Shown one piece after another: positions 43,603 to 53,198 of a DNA stretch of 64,000 nucleotides. Source of the stretch: Roseibium sp. Sym1 (GTDB lineage: Bacteria; Pseudomonadota; Alphaproteobacteria; Rhizobiales; Stappiaceae); assembly GCF_027359675.1 (NCBI RefSeq), contig NZ_CP114786.1, positions 1,988,501 through 2,052,500 on the forward strand. Reading direction: 5' to 3'. How positions within the stretch are numbered: position 1 is the stretch's first letter; every line of letters begins with the position of its first letter. The position numbers were made by a program, and so were the translations under genes. The notes beneath the pieces are model-generated. The model saw only the letters and a program-made list of their open reading frames with translations. It did not search any database and had not been told where the DNA came from.

Positions 43603-44139
43603 TCATGAATGCGGGTCCGGCCAGGCATAGATCGACAATTCGAGCCTGCGTCCGCCCAGCCTGTACCAGGATTTCGACACAAGCCGGCCGCCAACGGCCT
43701 TGTAGAAGGCGCGTGCCGGCTGATTGTCGCTGAGCACCTGGATCGCAAGGCCCTGCATGTGTCGTGCCGCGAGGGTTTCCCGCACGTGCTCGAACAGTGT
43801 GCGGCCGAAACCGAGGCCCTGATATTCCGGCTTGAGGTACAGCTCGTAGATTTCACCTTCCATGCCCGTGTCGCGCAGGCGGCAGGGGCCGTAGGTGGCA
43901 TAGCCCGCGGGCACACCGGCAATGCTGAGGATCTTGATGTCGACGCCGCGGGCCAGCGCGCCGCGCCACCAGCTGCTGCCACGCCGGGTGATCATCTTCT
44001 GCAGGTCAACACCGTGCAGGACCCCGCGGTAGGCACCGAGCCAGGCCTGGCTGTGAATGCCTGCAAGTGCGTCGCAATCCGCGGTCCTGGCCGCGCGAAG
44101 ATCGATCAGGTCGGTGGTCATTCTGGGAAAAGGATACAT
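43603..44139 (-). CDS. GNAT-family N-acetyltransferase
   Basis: 178 aa. The acetyl-CoA motif is YLKPEYQGLGFGRTLFEHV, with NQPARAFYKAVGG after it. Substrate unknown. Two starts are possible: MYPFPRMTTD at 44139 has GGGGA before it and is used here; MTTDLIDLRAA at 44121 would begin as many relatives do. Confidence 0.87.
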   Translation of the reverse strand: MYPFPRMTTDLIDLRAARTADCDALAGIHSQAWLGAYRGVLHGVDLQKMITRRGSSWWRGALARGVDIKILSIAGVPAGYATYGPCRLRDTGMEGEIYELYLKPEYQGLGFGRTLFEHVRETLAARHMQGLAIQVLSDNQPARAFYKAVGGRLVSKSWYRLGGRRLELSIYAWPDPHS

Positions 44140-44254
44140 CAAGTCCCCGATTGGGGAAGAGACAATTGCGGCGCCGAAGGTGAAAAATGGTCCCTTTCGC
44201 GGGAAGCCTGAAAAAAATGCCAATGCCCGCGACGCGGAGGCAAAACAGAGAGCG

Positions 44255-44395
44255 CCAAATGAAAAGGGCCGGCGTATAGCCGGCCCTTCAGTTGCCCTAA
44301 TGTTTGACTCACTAAATCTGGTAGACCTGTAGAGACCCCGGGGGGCTGGGGGGCTAATGCATTCCGCGATCCCTACCGATCGTACCCATCAGGGT
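44255..44395 (-). ncRNA. Candidate small RNA with terminator
   Basis: On the minus strand, a possible promoter TTGGCC (44426-44431) - 18 bp - TATTAT (44402-44407) is followed about 110-130 nt later by a perfect hairpin AAGGGCCGGC / GCCGGCCCTT (44262-44286) and then TTTTCATTT. No coding frame fits between. The transcript would hold two CCCCCC runs, which could pair with G-rich ribosome-binding sites. Not matched to any known RNA family; prediction only. Confidence 0.35.
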
Positions 44396-44407
44396 ATGAT
44401 GATAATA

Positions 44408-44685
44408 TGGGTGGTTAAAATGGCTGGCCAAGGGCTGGAATGCGGCAAAATCATGGAAATTTGCGCATTCTTTCTGGGCAAAGTGCCGTTACGTACGTTT
44501 TTGATGATTTTCAAGAGAAACACATGCGTAAAATTGCCGGTGCAGGAGGCGCTTGAATTGCATTCTTGACCCGCGGACTTGCCATCCACCCCCAAGACAA
44601 CGCAAGATGAAGCTTAGGTGACAGGCATTGCCGGGCGTGATTCCCTGAAGCCTTGTGCGAAACCGCAAACGAAAATGGAGGCGGA
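44408..44685. other. Gap before the DUF2794 gene without a recognisable gene
   Basis: About 280 bp, less G+C-rich than the neighbours, with only short frames of no known family. It may hold the DUF2794 promoter and upstream sequence for the candidate small RNA. Confidence 0.4.
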
Positions 44686-45075
44686 ATGAGCGAAGCCGAT
44701 GACAGCGCGTTTCAGCGCGGCGCGGGTATGACCCAGGCGCCGCAGCATCAACCGGCTCCCCCTCCCAAACCTGTCGTTGCCTTCAACCGGCGTGAACTCG
44801 ATACCATCCTGCGGCTCTACGGCCGCATGGTCGCCGACGGCGAATGGCGGGACTATGCCATTGATCTCCTGAAGGACCGGGCGGTGTTTTCCGTGTTCCG
44901 GCGGACCTCCGAGATGCCGCTCTACCGGATCGAGAAGGATCCGAAGCTGGCCCGGCGCCAGGGCGCCTATTCGGTGGTCGCCACCGGCGGCATGATCCTC
45001 AAGCGCGGCCATGACTTGGCACAGGTCCTGCGCGTTCTCGAAAAGAAGAAGCACCTTCGCGTCGTCGAGGTCTGA
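44686..45075 (+). CDS. DUF2794 family protein
   Basis: 129 aa from the ATG after TGGAGGCGG. The core FNRRELDTILRLYGRMVADG, EWRDYAIDLLKDRAVFSVFR and LYRIEKDP is the DUF2794 pattern, found mainly in Alphaproteobacteria. No known function; a compact cytoplasmic domain follows a disordered N-terminal 30 residues. Confidence 0.9.
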   Translation: MSEADDSAFQRGAGMTQAPQHQPAPPPKPVVAFNRRELDTILRLYGRMVADGEWRDYAIDLLKDRAVFSVFRRTSEMPLYRIEKDPKLARRQGAYSVVATGGMILKRGHDLAQVLRVLEKKKHLRVVEV

Positions 45076-45238
45076 GGGGCGGCAACAGGCCTGCGCGTGG
45101 ACGATGGCCTCCAGCTTGGTCGGCCAAAGCACCGCAGGCACCGGTATTTTTCCCTGAGCAATCCTCTGTCTTGTCGTCCCGGATCGCGCTGCGCCTGACC
45201 GGAATGACGGCGGTTGGATATGCGGTCGCGGCGGCACA

Positions 45239-45268
45239 CAAAAAAGCCCGGCTGAGCCGGGCTTTTCC
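45239..45268 (-). terminator. Rho-independent terminator of the Bax-inhibitor-like gene
   Basis: AAAGCCCGGCTGAGCCGGGCTTTT: a 7-bp GC stem extended by A/T pairs, followed by TTTTTT on the minus strand, about 20 bp after the stop at 45290. It can work in both directions. Confidence 0.85.
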
Positions 45269-45289
45269 GCTTGTTCTGTCTGCCGGCGC

Positions 45290-46072
45290 TTATTCGCGGT
45301 TGCCGAACAGCTGCAGCAGCATCAGGAACATGTTGATGAAGTCGAGGTAGAGACGCAGGGCGCCCATCACGGACTTCTTGGTGGCGACTTCGCCGCTGTC
45401 ACCTTCGTAGTACATTTCCTTGATCTGCTGGGTGTCGTAGGCGGTCAGGCCGGCGAACACCAGGACACCGATCACGGAGATCGCGAACTGAAGGGCGGAA
45501 GAGGCCATGAAAATGTTCACGATCGAGGCAATGATGATGCCGATCAGACCCATGAACAGGAACGAGCCCCAGCCGGACAGGTCCTTCTTGGTGGTGTAGC
45601 CGAAGAGGCTGAGGGCACCGAAGGACGCGGCCGTGATGAAGAACACGCGTGCGATCGATCCGCCAGTATAGACGAGGAAGATCGAGGACAGGGAGATGCC
45701 CATGATGGCCGAATAGATCAGGAACATGGTCCGAGCGGAGCTGGCGCTCATGGACTGGATCCGGAAGGACAGCCACATCACCATGCCGAGCGGAGCCAGC
45801 ATGACGACCCATTTCAGCGGGCTGCCATAAAGCGTGACGCCAAGCTGTGTCAGCATCTGGCCGTTGCCGAGGCTCGCGACGGCCGCGCTCGGGTCGGAGG
45901 TGGTTGCCAGCATCGAAGTTGCCAGCGCGAAGAACCCGGTCAGCGCGAGGCCGATGGTCATGTAGTTGTAGACGCCCAGCATGTAGGCGCGCAGGCCCTG
46001 ATCAATGCCGGCCTCGGCGCGTGTGCCGGCGGCCTGATAGACGCCTTGAGATTGACGGTCAAAGGTCGACAT
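45290..46072 (-). CDS. Bax inhibitor-1/YccA-family membrane protein
   Basis: 260 aa with seven hydrophobic segments. Family marks: YNYMTIGLALTGFFAL, AIMGISLSSIFLVYTGGS, FVFAGLTAYDTQQIKEMYY and the C-terminal LYLDFINMFLMLLQLFG. Probable proton-sensitive calcium leak channel or FtsH modulator, as known for the family. The ATG giving MSTFDRQSQG is used; an upstream GTG frame is unlikely. Confidence 0.93.
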   Translation of the reverse strand: MSTFDRQSQGVYQAAGTRAEAGIDQGLRAYMLGVYNYMTIGLALTGFFALATSMLATTSDPSAAVASLGNGQMLTQLGVTLYGSPLKWVVMLAPLGMVMWLSFRIQSMSASSARTMFLIYSAIMGISLSSIFLVYTGGSIARVFFITAASFGALSLFGYTTKKDLSGWGSFLFMGLIGIIIASIVNIFMASSALQFAISVIGVLVFAGLTAYDTQQIKEMYYEGDSGEVATKKSVMGALRLYLDFINMFLMLLQLFGNRE

Positions 46073-46243
46073 GGTCGTGGTAATCCCCTTTTTGAACCAC
46101 ATGTTGCAGGCGACATCGCTCACAACACAATTCCCTCAACATATGGGAAAATACGGTATCAAGCTCAAGACGTGAAATCTGAAAATTTCGTAATCTTTGC
46201 GCCCGAGACCGTATTTTATGCCAATAAGCTTAAGAGATCACGC

Positions 46244-47017
46244 TTATTTCATGGCCTTGAGGCGGGATTCGATCTGGCGATCGCAGGTGCCGCCGGGATT
46301 GCGCACGATTTCCTCGGACGCGAAATCCAGGATTTCCGTGTCCTTGTCGCGCATCTGCTCGACGGTCACGCCCGGCTTGAACCACTGCAGGACCGCGTAA
46401 TCGCCGCCCGCATCGGTCAGGAAGGCGATCGGCTTGCCGTCCTCGGTGATGCCCATGCGGCCGACGCGGACTTCCTCAATCGCAACCTTGCGGGCTTCCC
46501 CGTCAATGGTCAGGCGCGACTTCTGAACGTTGAGTTTTTTCAGCTTGGAGCCGGAGGTGCCGTTCCAGTTGCCGTAGAAGCGCTTGCCCTTTTTCTCGAC
46601 CGACAGGCAGGAATTTTCGAAATTCGGAATGGACAGGCGCTCGGCGGTGACCTCGATCGGATCCTCGCCCTTGGGCGCGAGCGTGTATTTCATCGAGTTG
46701 TCGCCGGTGCGATAGACCCGGATGCCGACCGGCGTGTAGCCGCTGTCGTTGATCGTACGGGTGAAAAAGTCGAACTGGTTGGCGTCGTTGGTGCCGGCGC
46801 GGCGGTAGAGCCACCGTTTCGGCAGGCCATCCTCGAAGACCAGCCAGTCGCTGACGACAAGGCCGCGGGTGCCTTCCGGCGTGTTCAACTGCCAGACACC
46901 GGTGTGAAACGGACTTTCCGCCGTTGCGGCGGGCGCAAACGACAGGATGGCGACCGCCGCAACAGCCGCAGCTTTGGCAAAGCTCTTCAGATAAGAAACT
47001 TGGGTGAATTCAAACAT
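46244..47017 (-). CDS. Exported protein of unknown function
   Basis: 257 aa with a signal peptide (about 1-33, ...PAATAES). The mature part is beta-rich with a cysteine pair (NSCLSVEKKG and GTCDRQIES). Family not recognised. Single gene between the Bax-inhibitor-like gene and the YbbP-like gene, all on the minus strand. Confidence 0.75.
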   Translation of the reverse strand: MFEFTQVSYLKSFAKAAAVAAVAILSFAPAATAESPFHTGVWQLNTPEGTRGLVVSDWLVFEDGLPKRWLYRRAGTNDANQFDFFTRTINDSGYTPVGIRVYRTGDNSMKYTLAPKGEDPIEVTAERLSIPNFENSCLSVEKKGKRFYGNWNGTSGSKLKKLNVQKSRLTIDGEARKVAIEEVRVGRMGITEDGKPIAFLTDAGGDYAVLQWFKPGVTVEQMRDKDTEILDFASEEIVRNPGGTCDRQIESRLKAMK

Positions 47018-47183
47018 GGACGACGACCCTCTAACATACTTGTCCGGACCCGAACCGGATAGCCAAGATTAGGTCAGTATGCAAGTTGCGCGGGGCCGAA
47101 GTTTGACGGAAACTGCTTGGGCAATATGAAAATTTCCCGACAGGTCCCGTCGAAATGACATGACCCGCCGGGAATAGTTCGTG

Positions 47184-49766
47184 TTAGAGATTTCGTAATA
47201 CCGGCGCAGGTTTTTCGCCAAGGATGCGCCAGGTGCCGATGAGACCGAAGCCGACCGTCAGGACCAGGGCCACCAGCGCGGCGCCTGCCGCCGTGACCGG
47301 CATCAGCACAAACGACCCGTCCATGATCTGCGTGATCACGTACCAGGCCGCGATCCCGCCGGCGACCAGGGCGAACAGAGCGGTCGCCAGACCCAGAATG
47401 GCATATTCCAGCCCGTAGGCCAGGATCAGACGGGTGCGGGTTGCCCCGAGGGTTTTCAGGATGACGGCGTCATAGATCCGGCTGCGATGCCCCGCGGCGA
47501 GCGCTCCGGCCAGCACAAGGACACTGGCGATCAGCGTGATCGAGCTGGCCCCGCGTATGGCCCATGCGAGCTGTGCCACCAGGTCGTTCACCTGTGTGAT
47601 CGCATCCTTGACCCGGACCGCGGTTACGGTCGGATAGGTATTCGACACGGTCTTGAGAAGGGCAAGCTCCGTCTCCGCCGGCACGTCCTCCGCCCAGCCG
47701 AGGGTCATGAGATGGGCATGGGGGGCGCCGGCGAAGGTGTTGGGGGAGAACACCATGACGAAATTGATGGCGAGCGACTGCCATTCCACGTCACGCAGAT
47801 TGGCGATTTCCGCGGTGATTTCGCGGCCGAGGACGTTGACGGTGATCCTGTCGCCGATCTTCAGGCCGAGATCGGTCGCGGCTTCCGCGTCGAAGGAGAC
47901 AAGCGGCACACCGGAATAGTCCTGCGGCCACCAGTCGCCTTCCACCAGCTTGGAATTTTTCGGCAGGCTTGCGTCATAGGTGATGCCGCGGTCGCCCCGC
48001 AGCACCCAGTCGGAGCCTTCGCGTGCCGGTTCGAATTCCTCGGACGGGATGTCGTTCAGGCTGACGATCCGGCCGCGCAGCATGGGCACGCTCTGCAAGT
48101 TGCCGTCCGGTGCCTCCGCCGTCAGCAACGCCTCGAAGGCGTCGCGCTCGTGGCTCTGGATATCGACAAAGAAGAAGCTCGGCGCCTTGTCGGCGATGGT
48201 TGCGGTCAGTTCCCGGCGCAGGTTGCCGTCGATCAGCGCAAGCGCGACAAGCAGGGAAAGCCCGAGCCCGAGCGACAGCACCACGGACGGGGTGAGCGCG
48301 CCCGGCCGGTGAATGTTGGCGATGGCCAGCCGGAGTTCCGTCGAGCGTACCGTCGGCAAACGCCGGGCAACGGCCATGATCAGGCGGGCGACGAGCACCA
48401 GGAGCACGAAGGCGCCGGCCGACGCGGCGATGTAGATGCCGGCCATGCGGGTGTCATGGGCCAGCGTGACCGCGATCGCGGCGAGAAGGCCGACCGTGAC
48501 GGCCGTGGCGAACAGGTAGCGCTTGCGCGGCAGCTTGGTGCCGCCCGTGACGATGTCGCGGAAGAGGGCGGTCGGCGGCACGTCATGGGCCCGGCCAAGC
48601 GGCCAGAGGGCGAAGGCCAGCGCCGTCAACAGGCCGTATAGCAGCCCCAGGGCCAGTTCGTTCGGATAGATGCCGGCGGCCAGCTTGACCGGCAGCACGC
48701 TTTCAAGGGCCGCGCCTGCCGCGAACGGGATCAATGCGCCGGCGACAAGACCGATGGCAATGCCGATCAGGGCCAGGATCAGCATCTGTACCAGGTAGAC
48801 CTTGAAAACGAAATCGCCGGTCGCGCCCATGCACTTGAAGCTGGCAATGACTTCGCGCTTGGTTTCCAGGTAAGCCCGAATGGCATTGGCCACGCCGACA
48901 CCGCCGACAACAAGCGCGGTCAGGCCGACAAGGGTCAGGAACTGGGCAAAGCGGTCGATGCTGCGCTGCAGGCCGGGAGAGGCATTGGCCCTGGAGCGGA
49001 TGCGCCAGCCGGCGTCCGGCTGGGCCGTCCGGGCCTCCTCGACGATCCGCTCCAGCGCTTCGAGGCGCGGTGCGGGGTCGAGACGGACCCGGTAGTGCCA
49101 GCGCACCAGGCTGCCGGGCTGGACGAGGCCTGTTTCCGGCAGGGCGGCGTCGGAGACCATCAGGCGTGGACCGAATTCCATGCCGCCCGCGAGCTTGTCG
49201 GGCTCCGCCGCAATCGTGTCCGTGATGCGCACGGTGCCGCGGCCGAGCGAGACCGTGTCGCCGACGTTGAGGTCCAGGCGTGCCAGCAGGGCGGGGTCCG
49301 CGACGGCGCCCCAGATCCCGTCGGTCTGTGCCAGGGCATCTTCAAGCGGTTCGCCGCCCGTCAGGCCGATGGTCCCGTAGAGAGGATAGGCGCCATCGAC
49401 GGCCTTCAGCTCCACCAGGGCCTGTTCACCGGCCTCGGGAAGGCGGGCCATGGCGCGCATGGTGGCGACGCGGGAGACGCTGCCGAGATCCTCCAGATAG
49501 GCAAGCTTGGCGGGGTCGGCCTCACGATGAATGAGGCGGAACGACAGGTCGCCTCCCAGGATGGCCTGACCTTCCCTGGAAATGCCTTCGGTCAGCGCGC
49601 GCGAAACGGAGGTGACGCCGGCAATGGCGGCAACGCCAAGCGCGATGCAGGCGATGAAGATGTAAAATCCCTTGAGCCCGCCGCGCAGCTCCCTGAACGC
49701 GAAGCGTGTCGCGAGGCGGAAGGTCTGCTGTCCGGCGCCTCCTGTTCCTGCCACGAAACCGCTCAT
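47184..49766 (-). CDS. ABC permease of the YbbP/FtsX type
   Basis: 860 aa. An N-terminal helix, a large periplasmic domain, then two FtsX-type blocks of three to four helices each (about 255-400 and 735-850). Together with the ATPase encoded just upstream (ATGA overlap) it forms the YbbA-YbbP complex; the neighbouring divergent tesA completes the same order as in E. coli. Role in lipoprotein or lysophospholipid handling is inferred from context. Confidence 0.9.
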   Translation of the reverse strand: MSGFVAGTGGAGQQTFRLATRFAFRELRGGLKGFYIFIACIALGVAAIAGVTSVSRALTEGISREGQAILGGDLSFRLIHREADPAKLAYLEDLGSVSRVATMRAMARLPEAGEQALVELKAVDGAYPLYGTIGLTGGEPLEDALAQTDGIWGAVADPALLARLDLNVGDTVSLGRGTVRITDTIAAEPDKLAGGMEFGPRLMVSDAALPETGLVQPGSLVRWHYRVRLDPAPRLEALERIVEEARTAQPDAGWRIRSRANASPGLQRSIDRFAQFLTLVGLTALVVGGVGVANAIRAYLETKREVIASFKCMGATGDFVFKVYLVQMLILALIGIAIGLVAGALIPFAAGAALESVLPVKLAAGIYPNELALGLLYGLLTALAFALWPLGRAHDVPPTALFRDIVTGGTKLPRKRYLFATAVTVGLLAAIAVTLAHDTRMAGIYIAASAGAFVLLVLVARLIMAVARRLPTVRSTELRLAIANIHRPGALTPSVVLSLGLGLSLLVALALIDGNLRRELTATIADKAPSFFFVDIQSHERDAFEALLTAEAPDGNLQSVPMLRGRIVSLNDIPSEEFEPAREGSDWVLRGDRGITYDASLPKNSKLVEGDWWPQDYSGVPLVSFDAEAATDLGLKIGDRITVNVLGREITAEIANLRDVEWQSLAINFVMVFSPNTFAGAPHAHLMTLGWAEDVPAETELALLKTVSNTYPTVTAVRVKDAITQVNDLVAQLAWAIRGASSITLIASVLVLAGALAAGHRSRIYDAVILKTLGATRTRLILAYGLEYAILGLATALFALVAGGIAAWYVITQIMDGSFVLMPVTAAGAALVALVLTVGFGLIGTWRILGEKPAPVLRNL

Positions 49767-50470
49767 GCCGAAACGTCCGCGCGGCTTTCAACCCGGGTTT
49801 CCTCGATTTCTCCGGAGCGGACCCGGATCATGCGCGCGCATCTTGCCGCGAGGCCCGGATCGTGGGTGACCAGGACCAGTGTGGTGTTGCGCGCCTTCTG
49901 GGCGGCAAACATCAGGTCGACGATCTGCGCGCCGGTGTCGTCGTCGAGATTGCCGGTCGGCTCGTCCGCGATCAGGATTTCCGGTTCCACCACGAGGGCC
50001 CGGGCCACGGCGACACGCTGCTGTTCGCCGCCCGAGAGCTGGGCCGGATAATGGGACATGCGATGGCCGAGGCCAACGGCGTCCAGCTCTGACCTGGCCT
50101 TGTCGAAGGCGGCGGGGTCGCCCGCAAGCTCCAGCGGTACGGCGACGTTTTCCAGGGCGGTCATGTTGGGGACGAGGTGAAAGGACTGGAAGATGATGCC
50201 GACGTTCCGGCCCCGGAACCTGGCAAGCTGGTCCTCGGACAGCGGGCCGAGCTCCGAGCCGGCCACGCTCACGAGACCTTCATCCGCGCGTTCGAGACCG
50301 GCCATGACCATCAGGAGCGTCGACTTGCCGGAGCCGGACGGGCCGACCAGGCCCACAGAGGTGCCCTTTTCGATTTCCAGGTCGATCCCCTTCAGGATAT
50401 GCACCCGGCCGGCGCCTTCGCCGAGGGTCAGGTGGACATCTTTGAGGGTGATGGCAGGCGAATTTGTCAT
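49763..50470 (-). CDS. ABC ATPase of the YbbA/LolD type
   Basis: 235 aa, with Walker A GPSGSGKST (43-51), QLSGGEQQRVAVARAL and ADEPTGNLDD. MacB/LolD-class ATPase that drives a mechanotransmission-type permease. An ATG one codon earlier is also possible; AAAGG fits the second ATG better. Confidence 0.93.
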   Translation of the reverse strand: MTNSPAITLKDVHLTLGEGAGRVHILKGIDLEIEKGTSVGLVGPSGSGKSTLLMVMAGLERADEGLVSVAGSELGPLSEDQLARFRGRNVGIIFQSFHLVPNMTALENVAVPLELAGDPAAFDKARSELDAVGLGHRMSHYPAQLSGGEQQRVAVARALVVEPEILIADEPTGNLDDDTGAQIVDLMFAAQKARNTTLVLVTHDPGLAARCARMIRVRSGEIEETRVESRADVSA

Positions 50471-50593
50471 CATATGACCTTTACAACGGGCGCATGATCG
50501 TCTTCCTGACAGATGCATGCCCTCGACATTGGAGCGCTCTGCGACCATATGGGCCTGATGTGATGCGTCTTCCAGTCCTGAAAGAGAGTTCGC

Positions 50594-51223
50594 GTGAACC
50601 GGTTTCTTGCCTGCCTCGCCCTGTTGTTCATCGGTTTGACGACCTTCCCGGCCCGTTCCGAGACGCTCAAGCTCGTTGTGCTGGGCGACAGCCTGACCGC
50701 CGGCTACCAGCTTCCCGCGGGCGACGGCTTTCCGGAAAAGCTGCAGGCGGCGCTGGCCGAAAAGGGGCAGGCGGTCGAGGTCGTCAACGCGGGTGTCTCG
50801 GGCGATACCTCCACCGGCGGACTGTCGCGTCTGGACTGGTCGGTGGGGCCTGATGCCGATGCGGTGATCGTCGAGCTGGGGGCCAATGACGCGTTGCGCG
50901 GCATTTCGCCGGAGGTGACCCGCAGGAATATCGAGGAGATCACCCGGCGGCTGCGCGAGCGCGGCATCGCGGTGCTGCTCGCCGGGATGCTGGCGCCGCG
51001 CAATCTCGGTCCCGAATATGCCGAGATGTTCGATCCGATCTATGCGGATATCGCCAGCGCCCATGACGCCCTGCTCTATCCGTTTTTCCTTGAGGGCGTC
51101 GCGCTAGACCCGAGCCTCAACCTCGCCGACGGAATGCATCCCAACTCCAGGGGTGTCGAGGTTATCGTTGAAAACATTTTGCCGAAAGTCGAAGCGCTTT
51201 TGGCCAAAGCCCAATCGTCTTGA
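50594..51223 (+). CDS. tesA: SGNH-type esterase TesA
   Basis: 209 aa from a GTG start with AAAGAGAG before it. Signal peptide (1-22). SGNH blocks: GDSLTAG (31-37, catalytic S33), GAND (96-99) and DGMHPN (179-184, D179, H182). Periplasmic thioesterase/lysophospholipase. Divergent from ybbA-ybbP. Confidence 0.93.
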   Translation: MNRFLACLALLFIGLTTFPARSETLKLVVLGDSLTAGYQLPAGDGFPEKLQAALAEKGQAVEVVNAGVSGDTSTGGLSRLDWSVGPDADAVIVELGANDALRGISPEVTRRNIEEITRRLRERGIAVLLAGMLAPRNLGPEYAEMFDPIYADIASAHDALLYPFFLEGVALDPSLNLADGMHPNSRGVEVIVENILPKVEALLAKAQSS

Positions 51224-51299
51224 CGACGTTTGACCTGTTCAGGGGTGGACGCCGACCGGCGTCCGGGGTGCCCCATTTCAAAACGTGAAGGATTGCCTT

Positions 51300-52352
51300 A
51301 TGGAAAAGCGCCGTCTTGGCCGCACGGAAATAGAGGTGAGTGCTCTTTGCCTCGGAACGATGACTTTCGGCGAACAGAATTCGGAAGCCGAAGGTCATGC
51401 GCAGATGGATTACGCCCTTGAAAAGGGCATCAATTTCTTTGACGCAGCCGAACTCTACCCGATCCCGCCGAAAAGGGAGACGCAAGGCCGGACGGAGCGC
51501 ATCATCGGCTCCTGGTTCAAGACGTCCGGCAACCGCGACCAGGTCATCATGGCGACCAAGGTGGTCGGCCGGACCGACATGGACTGGTTCCGCGACAACG
51601 GCGACAAAGGCCGGCTGACCCGCGCGCAGATCGAGTTTGCGGTCGACCGGAGCCTGAAAAACCTCCAGACCGATTATATCGACCTTTACCAGATCCACTG
51701 GCCCGACCGGAATGTCTCCGGCTTCGGGTCCAACCCGACCCGCTGGCTGGACGTTGACCCGGCTGAAGAGGAAAACAGCATCCAGTCGACCCTGGAGGTT
51801 CTGGGCGACCTGGTGAAGTCCGGCAAGGTGCGCCATATCGGCGTCTCGAATGAAAGCACCTGGGGCACGATGCGCTACGTCACGGCGTCCGAGCTCTACG
51901 ATGTGCCCCGCGTGGCTTCGATCCAGAACGCCTATTCGCTGGTCAACCGCACCTTCGAAACCGGCCTTGCCGAAGTGGCGCGGCGCGAGGACGTCGGGCT
52001 GCTGGCCTATTCGGCCCTGGCCCAGGGGTATCTCACCGGCAAGTATCGGGACGGCGCCCTGCCGGCCGGAGCCCGCAAGACCCTGTTCGACCGGCTGCAG
52101 CGCTACGAGCATCCGCGTGCGATCGAGGCGGTCAACGCCTATCTGGACCTGGCGAAGGACGCAGGTCTCGACCCGTCGCAGATGGCACTCGCCTTCGCCA
52201 TGTCGCGGTCCTTCGTGACGTCGGTCATTCTCGGCGCCACCCGCATGGACCAGCTGGAAACGGATATCGGTGCCGCCGAACTGACCCTGAGCAGCGATGT
52301 GCTGGAGAAGATCGACGCCCTGCACCAGGAGTTCGGCAACCCGGCGCCCTAG
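51300..52352 (+). CDS. tas: Tas-type aldo/keto reductase
   Basis: 350 aa. CLGTMTFGEQNSEAEGHAQM near the start and YSLVNRTFETGLAEV are close to E. coli Tas, an NADP(H)-dependent aldo-keto reductase. The catalytic Tyr lies in AAELYPIPP. The ATG at 51300 is chosen over a GTG five codons earlier because of the AAGGATT site. Confidence 0.93.
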   Translation: MEKRRLGRTEIEVSALCLGTMTFGEQNSEAEGHAQMDYALEKGINFFDAAELYPIPPKRETQGRTERIIGSWFKTSGNRDQVIMATKVVGRTDMDWFRDNGDKGRLTRAQIEFAVDRSLKNLQTDYIDLYQIHWPDRNVSGFGSNPTRWLDVDPAEEENSIQSTLEVLGDLVKSGKVRHIGVSNESTWGTMRYVTASELYDVPRVASIQNAYSLVNRTFETGLAEVARREDVGLLAYSALAQGYLTGKYRDGALPAGARKTLFDRLQRYEHPRAIEAVNAYLDLAKDAGLDPSQMALAFAMSRSFVTSVILGATRMDQLETDIGAAELTLSSDVLEKIDALHQEFGNPAP

Positions 52353-52383
52353 CCTGGTTTCAACAGAATCAAATCATGCGCGG

Positions 52384-52416
52384 GATGCCGGGTCTGTGAC
52401 GAACAGGCCCGGCATC
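52384..52416 (+). terminator. GC hairpin after tas
   Basis: GATGCCGGG (52384-52392) and CCCGGCATC (52408-52416) form a 9-bp stem, with CTGT / ACAG able to extend it inwards, 32 bp after the tas stop. No U-run follows. Confidence 0.5.
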
Positions 52417-52530
52417 TGCCTGTAAGCGGCCTGGATTTCGAAAGGCGGGACAAGAGCTTAGAATTTTGTCTTGCGATTTTCGGGAAGTTGATTCCTCATG
52501 GAATTATCAGCGACAGCGGAGGGAAAACCC

Positions 52531-53067
52531 ATGCCGCGCCTATTCACAGGCCTTGAGATTCCGTCGGAGACGGGCCTCATGCTTTCAATGCTCCGGGGAG
52601 GCCTTCGGGGCGCCCGCTGGATCGATCCGGAAAACTATCACCTGACCCTGCGTTTCATCGGCGACATCGATGACCGCACCGCCGACGAGGTCGTGGAAGC
52701 GCTCGACAGGATCCGGCGCGACCCGATCGAGATCCGGCTGACGGGTCTCGGGTCGTTCGGCAACGGCAAGCCGCACGCGGTCTGGGCCCGGGTCGAGCCG
52801 AGCACCCAGCTGGCGGACCTGCAGGCGGAACAGGAGCGCATCCTGCAGCGCCTGCACCTGCCGGCGGAGCGGCGCAAATACATTCCCCATGTCACGATCG
52901 CGCGCTGCAAGACCTCGACCAACGAGGATGTTGCCAAGTGGCTGAGCGAGCGCGGCAATTTCCAGGCGCCGCCTTTCGTGGCGGGCCGGTTCGTGCTGTT
53001 CTCCGCGAAGGCCAGCGTGGGAGGAGGGCCGTACCTGGTCGAGGAGGCCTATCCCCTGGCGGCCTGA
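52531..53067 (+). CDS. thpR: RNA 2',3'-cyclic phosphodiesterase
   Basis: 178 aa, 2H phosphoesterase. HLTL (37-40) and HVTI (120-123) are the two catalytic HxTx motifs. Acts on 2',3'-cyclic phosphate ends of RNA. GGAGG lies about eight bases before the chosen ATG (MPRLFTGLEIP); an ATG 33 bases upstream is less likely. Confidence 0.93.
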   Translation: MPRLFTGLEIPSETGLMLSMLRGGLRGARWIDPENYHLTLRFIGDIDDRTADEVVEALDRIRRDPIEIRLTGLGSFGNGKPHAVWARVEPSTQLADLQAEQERILQRLHLPAERRKYIPHVTIARCKTSTNEDVAKWLSERGNFQAPPFVAGRFVLFSAKASVGGGPYLVEEAYPLAA

Positions 53068-53198
53068 GCGCGACCGCAGCACAGATCCGGCAGCGGTCGT
53101 CCACGATGGCCGCGGCAGCGGAGGAGCTTTCTTCGACCGTGACCGGGATGTCCGGCGCAGCGCCCGCCACGCAGGACGCCGCGGTGCCGTCCTGCGCT

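Noticed and set aside
44389..44595. 68-codon minus-strand frame in the gap before DUF2794
   Set aside because: No ribosome-binding site, no family and it crosses the promoter proposed for the small RNA.
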